Shown here: positions 52,179-61,144 of the stretch, in pieces | Numbering within the stretch: the stretch's first letter is position 1 | Layout of the letters: the number at the start of each line of letters is the position of its first letter | Source: Gordonia otitidis NBRC 100426 | Lineage (GTDB): Bacteria > Actinomycetota > Actinomycetes > Mycobacteriales > Mycobacteriaceae | Length of the DNA stretch: 61,144 nucleotides | Assembly: GCF_000248075.1 (NCBI RefSeq) | Contig: NZ_BAFB01000144.1 | Coordinates: 1 to 61,144 of the forward strand | Direction: 5' to 3' | The notes under the pieces: generated by a model | What the model was told of the DNA's origin: nothing | Databases searched by the model: none | The model's input: only the letters and a program-made list of their open reading frames with translations | Position numbers and translations under genes: made by a program

Positions 52179-53343
52179 CCGCAGCGGTTCTGGTGCTCGA
52201 GAACGGCCAGGTGTTCCGCGGCCGTGAATACGGCGCCGTCGGGGAGACGCTCGGCGAAGCGGTGTTCTGCACTGCGATGACCGGTTACCAGGAAACCCTG
52301 ACCGACCCCAGTTACCACCGACAGATCGTCGTCGCCACGGCCCCACAGATCGGCAACACCGGGTGGAATCCCGAGGACGGCGAATCGACGGGCAGTGCAG
52401 GCAGTGAGGGCGAGGTCGGAGACTCGGGCAAGATCTGGGTCGCCGGTTACGCGGTGCGCAATCCCACTCGCCGGGTGTCCAATTGGCGGGCGACCACGTC
52501 GCTGGAGGACGAGCTCGAACGCCAGGGCATCGTCGGCATCGCGGGAATCGACACGAGGACCGTCGTGCGTGTCCTCCGTGACCACGGGTCGATGCGGGCG
52601 GGTGTCTTCTCCGGCACCGCACTCGCGAGCGACGACGAACTGCTCGCCCGGGTGCGCAGCCAACCATCGATGAAGGGTGCGAACCTCGCGGGGGAGGTGA
52701 GCACCGACCGCGGCTACCTCGTCGAACCGAGCGGTGATCCGCGCTTCACCGTGGTCGCGATCGATCTCGGCATCAAGACCAACACCCCACGCATGTTCGC
52801 CGAGCGCGGCGTGGCCGTGCACGTGCTGCCCGCCGACGCCGGTTTCGACGCCATCGCCGAACTGAAACCCGACGGCGTGTTCTTGTCGAACGGTCCGGGC
52901 GACCCGGCGACCGCCGACGACGCCGTAGCGCTGACCCGCGAGGTGCTCGCCGCCGACATACCGCTGTTCGGCATCTGCTTCGGCAATCAGATCCTTGGCC
53001 GCGCGTTCGGGCGCGGAACCTACAAGATGAAGTTCGGCCACCGGGGGATCAACATCCCGGTGATCGACGTCGCCACAGGCAAGGTGTCGATCACGGCGCA
53101 AAATCACGGATTCGCGCTCGAGGGCGAAGCGGGCGAGGAGTTCGACACCGACTTCGGGCGCGCCCGGGTGAGTCACGTCTGTGCCAACGACGGCACCGTC
53201 GAAGGCGTCGAATTGCTTTCCGGCCGAGCGTTTTCGGTCCAGTACCACCCAGAAGCCGCGGCCGGTCCGCACGACGCGGCGTATCTCTTCGACAGGTTCG
53301 TCTCCGTGCTGGAGGCAGATCGCGCACACGGAACGAGGTCCTA

Positions 53344-53344
<1 letters not shown>
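52175..53344 (+). CDS. carA: Carbamoyl phosphate synthase small (glutaminase) subunit
   Basis: CarA releases ammonia from glutamine for CarB. The 389-residue product has the N-terminal small-subunit domain and a class I glutamine amidotransferase domain with the nucleophile in [11 protein letters not shown], and the His/Glu pair in [14 protein letters not shown]. Between [10 protein letters not shown] and KIWVAGYAV (about 71-84) it carries a Gly/Ser-rich stretch, about ten residues longer than I expect for the family. ATG overlaps the preceding stop; TAATG joins it to carB. Confidence 0.96.
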
Positions 53345-56679
<3,335 letters not shown>

Positions 56680-56684
56680 GAAGC

Positions 56685-57521
56685 GTGACGCGTTCGGAGA
56701 CAGCAGGTTTCGCGAGTCGGTATCGATCTGCTGTTGCCGATCGCGGACGGCTGTGTGCCGGAATCGACCCACACGTGGGGTTGCTCGAACAGTGGGGGCT
56801 TCCCGTCGACGCCGGCGGACTGCGGCAATTCGCCGACATCTGCGTCGAGGCGCTCGGTCCGGTGGCAGCCGTGATCAAACCGCAGGTCGCCTTCTTCGAG
56901 GCCTTCGGAGCGGCGGGTTTCGCTGTCCTCGAGGACGTGATCTCGGGCTGTCGCGCCGCGGGTGCGGTGGTGCTCGCCGACGCCAAGCGCGGCGACATCG
57001 GCTCGACGATGGAGGCCTACGCACACGCCTGGCTCGACGAGCGGTCACCGCTGTGCTCCGATGCGGTCACGGTGTCGCCCTACCTCGGGTTCGGGTCGTT
57101 GTCGCCCGCGATCACGTCGGCACGCGCCGGGGGACGGGGTGTCTTCGTGCTGGCGCGGACGTCGAACCCGGAAGGCGCAGGCGTCCAGCTGGCCTCGACG
57201 GCCGACCGGACCGTCGGACAGTCGATCGTCGACGCTGCCGCGGAACAGAACGCAGACGGGGCGGCGACGGTCGGGCTGGTCGTCGGGGCGACTCGCGCTC
57301 ACGGGCTCGATCTGAGCGGTCTGAACGGCCCGATCCTGGCTCCAGGGCTCGGAGCACAGGGGGCCACGGCCGCGGATCTGCCGGAGGTCTTCGACGGCGC
57401 CGACCCCGCCTGGGTGCTTCCGGCTAGTTCCCGCGGGGTGTTGCGCGCGGGTCCCGACGTTGCGGCGCTGCAGGCGGCGTTCACAGTTGCTCGGGACGAG
57501 GTAGAGGCCGCCCTGTCCTGA
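56685..57521 (+). CDS. pyrF: Orotidine 5'-phosphate decarboxylase
   Basis: PyrF decarboxylates OMP to UMP, the last step of de novo synthesis. The 278-residue product is the longer mycobacterial type: LCAGIDPHVGLLEQWG, VIKPQVAFFEAFG, VLADAKRGDIGSTMEAYA (the catalytic DxKxxD), VSPYLGFGSL, VLARTSNPEGAGVQ and LAPGLGAQGA. GTG 56685 is preferred, with GAAGGG eight bases upstream; GTG 56676, overlapping the carB stop, is the alternative. The stop codon is inside a hairpin. Confidence 0.96.
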   Translation: MTRSETAGFASRYRSAVADRGRLCAGIDPHVGLLEQWGLPVDAGGLRQFADICVEALGPVAAVIKPQVAFFEAFGAAGFAVLEDVISGCRAAGAVVLADAKRGDIGSTMEAYAHAWLDERSPLCSDAVTVSPYLGFGSLSPAITSARAGGRGVFVLARTSNPEGAGVQLASTADRTVGQSIVDAAAEQNADGAATVGLVVGATRAHGLDLSGLNGPILAPGLGAQGATAADLPEVFDGADPAWVLPASSRGVLRAGPDVAALQAAFTVARDEVEAALS

Positions 57522-57546
57522 TCGTCGGGTTCTCGACGATCAGGAC
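57515..57546 (+). terminator. Hairpin overlapping the pyrF stop codon
   Basis: GTCCTGATCGTCG (57515-57527) pairs perfectly with CGACGATCAGGAC (57534-57546) around GGTTCT. The pyrF TGA (57519-57521) is in the left arm. No T-run follows. Confidence 0.75.
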
Positions 57547-57576
57547 GCCCGCCCGACACATTCGTCCCGGACGGGC
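57547..57576 (-). terminator. Second hairpin between pyrF and the convergent secreted gene
   Basis: GCCCGCCCG (57547-57555) and CGGACGGGC (57568-57576) pair at eight of nine positions with a 12-base loop. It lies directly after the first hairpin and 30 bases beyond the minus-strand gene's stop, so it may end that transcript. Confidence 0.5.
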
Positions 57577-57606
57577 CTCCTGCTGGTTCGTGTCACCGCT
57601 GAGGTC

Positions 57607-58119
57607 TCACCACAGGTCATACACGGCGTTCGCGTTGGGGAATCCACTCGCAACCGAGGCATTGACGAAGTAGTGGCCACCGGTGGTGCCGGTCATGTTG
57701 GTGTTCACGTCGCCGCGGACGTTCTCCAGTTCGTAGATCGCACGCGGACCGAAGGCGCCGACCTGGTAGTTGACAAGCACCGTCTCCGACGCCGAGTACG
57801 GCGCGCTTGCGGTGACAACCTCACTGGCCCCCGGTGCCAGAGCGAACCGGGGTGCATTGATCCACCGACCGGAGCCTGGTGTGCCGCCCGCGTAGAACTC
57901 GGTGTGATCGGTGTGGTTGGTGATGGTCATGGCGACGGTCGGCTCTCCCGGGTGGGTTACGGGCAGGGTGCCCGCGTGTGCCGCGCCGACTCCGGCGGCG
58001 GCCAGTGTGCCTGCGATGCCAAGTCCTGCGACGACGGCCGCGGTGCGGATTGCGAAGGTCTTGCGGGTTGAGGCGTTCGTCTCAGGGGCGGTGTTGCCGG
58101 TGTTGTCGTTGGCGTTCAT
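57607..58119 (-). CDS. Small secreted protein of unknown function
   Basis: The 170-residue product starts MNANDNTGNTAPE, a longer than usual polar n-region. A hydrophobic core (TAAVVAGLGIAGTLAAAGVGA) follows, and a likely cleavage site lies after AHA (about residue 49). The mature part of about 121 residues has no cysteine and is rich in Asn, Thr, Gly and Ala (MTITNHTDHTEFYAGG, NTNMTGTTGGHY). AAGGAG lies six bases before the ATG on the minus strand. I do not recognise a family. It sits between two housekeeping operons with its own ribosome-binding site. Confidence 0.75.
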   Translation of the reverse strand: MNANDNTGNTAPETNASTRKTFAIRTAAVVAGLGIAGTLAAAGVGAAHAGTLPVTHPGEPTVAMTITNHTDHTEFYAGGTPGSGRWINAPRFALAPGASEVVTASAPYSASETVLVNYQVGAFGPRAIYELENVRGDVNTNMTGTTGGHYFVNASVASGFPNANAVYDLW

Positions 58120-58734
58120 GGTGCTTCTCCTTGCGACTGGGGCCGCGTCCTGTGGGGGCGTGGTCGCTGTTCTGACACCAATGACCTTGCCGTTCAGGAG
58201 CCTTGCGCAACCTCCGCCGACGGACTGATCAGCAGGATGATCAGCGCATCCCCCGATCGGTGGATGTTGGCGTCAGCGCAGGGGAACGTCGAGCTCGCGG
58301 GTGCGCGACACGCTCAAGGCGCGTACCAATTCGTCGAGTTTGTCGGTCGCAACTGCTGTCACAGCAGTATCAGGCGTGGTTCGAGGTGTATCGACGACTC
58401 CATGGCATCGGAAACTCACGTGCCGCAAAGCCGGGTCTGTGACCTGCGGTTTCGCTCGGATTCGTGGTCTGTCACAGCAACCGCGTAGGCTCTGCCGGGT
58501 CATCGGTGAGCAGGGAGTTTGGAACCTCCCTACATTACCGAGGCCGACCGAGATCGCGGGGGTGCCTCTCGCAAATGCCTGTTCAGATGGGTACGGTCGC
58601 TTTCGCCGCCGTCATTCGACGTGGTGGCGCCCGACACCGGGCGACGCGCACGCCGAGACACGCGGCCACACGCCACCGGACGCCTGCCCCGGGCGCTGGT
58701 GTAGTCAGTTCGAGAACGAAAGACGGAGGAACCC
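58120..58734. other. 615-bp non-coding stretch between the secreted gene and mihF
   Basis: I see no convincing gene here on either strand; the open frames have no family character and are shadows of high GC. It should hold the promoters of the minus-strand secreted gene and of mihF. It contains a perfect 17-bp palindrome at 58352-58368, a second copy of its CTGTCACAGCA core at 58469-58479, a TANNNT box TAGGCT at 58486-58491, an AGGGAG...CTCCCT hairpin at 58512-58531, and two TGATCAGC copies 12 bases apart (58226-58245). Confidence 0.6.
58352..58368. promoter_or_regulatory. Perfect 17-bp palindrome in the mihF upstream region
   Basis: ACTGCTGTCACAGCAGT has 8-bp arms around a single central C. 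Its inner CTGTCACAGCA recurs at 58469-58479, 113 bases downstream and seven bases before a possible -10 box. This looks like a protein binding site, but I cannot name the regulator. Confidence 0.45.
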
Positions 58735-59045
58735 GTGGCGCTTCCCCAGTTGACAGACGAGCAGCGCGCCGCTGCGTTGGAGAAGGCTGCTGCCGCTCGC
58801 CGAGCACGCGCCGAGCTCAAGGAGCGTCTCAAGCGCGGTGGCACCGACCTCTCCCAGGTGCTCAAGGATGCCGAGACCGATGAGATTCTCGGCAAGATGA
58901 AGGTCTCCGCTCTGCTCGAGGCCCTGCCCAAGGTCGGCAAGGTCAAGGCACAGGAGATCATGACCGAACTCGAGATCGCCCCGACCCGCCGCCTGCGCGG
59001 ACTCGGCGATCGTCAGCGCAAGGCGCTGCTCGAGAAGTTCCCGTC

Positions 59046-59049
<4 letters not shown>
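58735..59049 (+). CDS. mihF: Integration host factor of the actinobacterial type (mIHF)
   Basis: mIHF is a small nucleoid protein unrelated to enteric IHF; it bends DNA and is needed for growth in mycobacteria. The 104-residue product starts [18 protein letters not shown], has a long basic helix ([17 protein letters not shown]) and the helix-two-turn-helix DNA-binding part ([37 protein letters not shown]). GTG 58735 follows GGAGG. Its stop overlaps the apparent gmk start (CTGA). Confidence 0.96.
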
Positions 59050-59997
<948 letters not shown>

Positions 59998-60010
59998 CCA
60001 CCACCGCGAG

Positions 60011-61144
60011 ATGACCACTCCGGGCGTCAAGCGGCGCATTCTGGTCGGTGTCGGTGGCGGCATCGCCGCCTACAAGGTCTGTTCGGTCATCCGGCACTTC
60101 ACCGAGGCCGGTCACGAGGTGCGTGTCATCCCGACCCGCGCCGCGCTCGAATTCGTGGGCGCGGCGACGTTCGAGGCGCTGTCGGGCCATCCGGTGTCTG
60201 CTGAGGTCTTCGAGCACGTCGACCAGGTTCCGCACGTCCGGCTCGGCCAGAATGCCGACCTGGTGATCGTTGCACCCGCCACGGCCGACCTGATGGCCCG
60301 CGCCGCGATCGGTCGAGCCGACGATCTCCTCACCGCGTCGTTGCTGACGGCGACGTGCCCGGTGATGTTCGTGCCCGCCATGCACACGGAGATGTGGGAG
60401 CACCCGGCGACCCAGGCGAACGTCGCCACGCTGCGTGAGCGCGGCGCCACCGTCGTCACACCGGCCTCCGGCCGTCTCACCGGTCGCGACACCGGCGCAG
60501 GGCGCCTGCCCGAGCCGCAGGAGATCGCGCTGCTCGGTGAACTGTTGCTCGACCGGTCAGACGCACTGCCGTACGACCTGGCGGGCGTGCGCATCGTCAT
60601 CAGCGCGGGCGGCACCCGTGAACCGCTCGATCCCGTCCGCTTCCTGGGTAATCGCAGTTCTGGCAAGCAGGGTTTCGCACTCGCCCGGGCCGCAGCGCAG
60701 CGCGGTGCCCACGTGACGGTCGTCGCGGGATCGACCAACGAGGCGGGCGAGCCCGCAGGCGTGGAGGTCGTGCACATCGAGGATGCACGCGAGCTCGCCG
60801 ACGAGATGACCAAGCGCGCCGCAGATGCCGACGCCGTGATCATGGCGGCCGCTGTGGCCGATTTCCGGCCGGTCAGCGTGAACGACACCAAGATCAAGAA
60901 GAACGACGACGGGCCCGCGCCCATCGAGCTGACGACCAATCCGGACATCCTCCGGGGGTTGGTCGAGTCCCGCGAGTCCGGGACGATCCCGTCTGAGGTC
61001 GTGATCGTCGGCTTCGCCGCCGAGACCGGCGACGAGCACGGCGGTGTCCTCGACCACGGCCGTGCGAAGCTCCGTCGAAAAGGCTGTGACCTGCTCGTGG
61101 TGAACGCGGTCGGCGACGGCAAGGCGTTCGGCACCGAGGACAAC
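60011..61144 (+). CDS. coaBC: Bifunctional CoaBC (PPC decarboxylase/PPC synthetase), cut by window edge
   Basis: CoaBC turns 4'-phosphopantothenate into 4'-phosphopantetheine on the way to coenzyme A. The 378 residues visible cover the flavoprotein decarboxylase domain (GVGGGIAAYKVCSVIRHF; catalytic His in VPHVRLGQNADLV; PAMHTEMW substrate loop) and most of the synthetase domain (ISAGGTREPLDPVRFLGNRSSGKQGFALA, quoted in parts: GGTREPLDPVR, NRSSGKQG; AAAVADFRP; KIKK). The loop reads PAMH rather than PAMN, which I recall as usual in actinobacteria. ATG 60011 is 13 bases after rpoZ. The C-terminus lies beyond the window. Confidence 0.95.
   Translation, partial: MTTPGVKRRILVGVGGGIAAYKVCSVIRHFTEAGHEVRVIPTRAALEFVGAATFEALSGHPVSAEVFEHVDQVPHVRLGQNADLVIVAPATADLMARAAIGRADDLLTASLLTATCPVMFVPAMHTEMWEHPATQANVATLRERGATVVTPASGRLTGRDTGAGRLPEPQEIALLGELLLDRSDALPYDLAGVRIVISAGGTREPLDPVRFLGNRSSGKQGFALARAAAQRGAHVTVVAGSTNEAGEPAGVEVVHIEDARELADEMTKRAADADAVIMAAAVADFRPVSVNDTKIKKNDDGPAPIELTTNPDILRGLVESRESGTIPSEVVIVGFAAETGDEHGGVLDHGRAKLRRKGCDLLVVNAVGDGKAFGTEDN

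Noticed and set aside
58237-58488. Small plus-strand gene in the non-coding stretch before mihF
   Set aside because: No ribosome-binding site, no family resemblance, and codon use typical of random high-GC frames.
60359-60400. PAMH instead of PAMN in CoaBC as an inactivating change
   Set aside because: I recall the PAMHTEMW form in other actinobacterial CoaBC proteins, and the rest of both domains is intact.

Overview
The window is high-GC, densely coded DNA from an actinomycete of the order Mycobacteriales. Gordonia or a close relative is the best fit, inferred from protein similarity and gene order rather than from a database search. Many neighbouring genes overlap by ATGA or GTGA, GTG starts are common, -10 boxes are TANNNT-like, and several genes look leaderless. 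The core gene order follows two blocks that I recall as separate in Mycobacterium tuberculosis: the ruvCAB to pepQ-efp-nusB block, and the pyr to mihF-gmk-rpoZ-coaBC block. Here they are joined at nusB-pyrR.

Layout. 1-236 is the start of a minus-strand uridine-kinase-like gene cut by the window edge. 332-8720 carries ruvC-ruvA-ruvB behind an SOS (LexA) box, then yajC-secD-secF, a solute-binding lipoprotein and apt. 8877-14703 carries the stringent-response enzyme Rel, a 21-bp tandem repeat array, a membrane-anchored cyclophilin on the minus strand, an MBL-fold hydrolase and hisS. 14824-18543 has a nickel/cobalt permease behind a metal-sensor-type palindrome and two minus-strand genes (DUF885 and a neutral zinc metallopeptidase). 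18707-20536 is aspS. 20678-27842 is a three-gene cluster of transglutaminase/DUF2126, circularly permuted ATP-grasp plus alpha-E, and a second transglutaminase; the first gene is interrupted by an in-frame TGA. 28050-34446 has an APH-like kinase, rarA, a small secreted protein, alaS and ruvX.

34496-40769 runs mltG-aroE-prepilin peptidase-aroC-aroK-aroB. 40818-46412 is a small membrane protein followed by a quinate/shikimate catabolic island: MHS permease (frameshifted), qsuD-like dehydrogenase, TetR regulator and a divergent qsuB-like dehydroshikimate dehydratase. Two matching palindromes mark probable TetR operators. 46444-57521 runs M24 peptidase-efp-nusB and then the pyrimidine operon pyrR-pyrB-pyrC-PH-like membrane protein-carA-carB-pyrF, led by a PyrR-type leader hairpin and closed by a hairpin overlapping the pyrF stop. 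57607-61144 has a small secreted protein, a 615-bp non-coding stretch, mihF, gmk (no standard start codon, apparently CTG), rpoZ and the start of coaBC.

Most of the window is conserved housekeeping. The points most worth a second look are the TGA inside the DUF2126 gene, the frameshift in the catabolic permease, the CTG start of gmk, the paired TetR operators, the palindrome before the nickel permease, the 21-bp minisatellite, and the side-by-side placement of shikimate synthesis and shikimate/quinate breakdown with no dehydroquinate dehydratase gene in sight.
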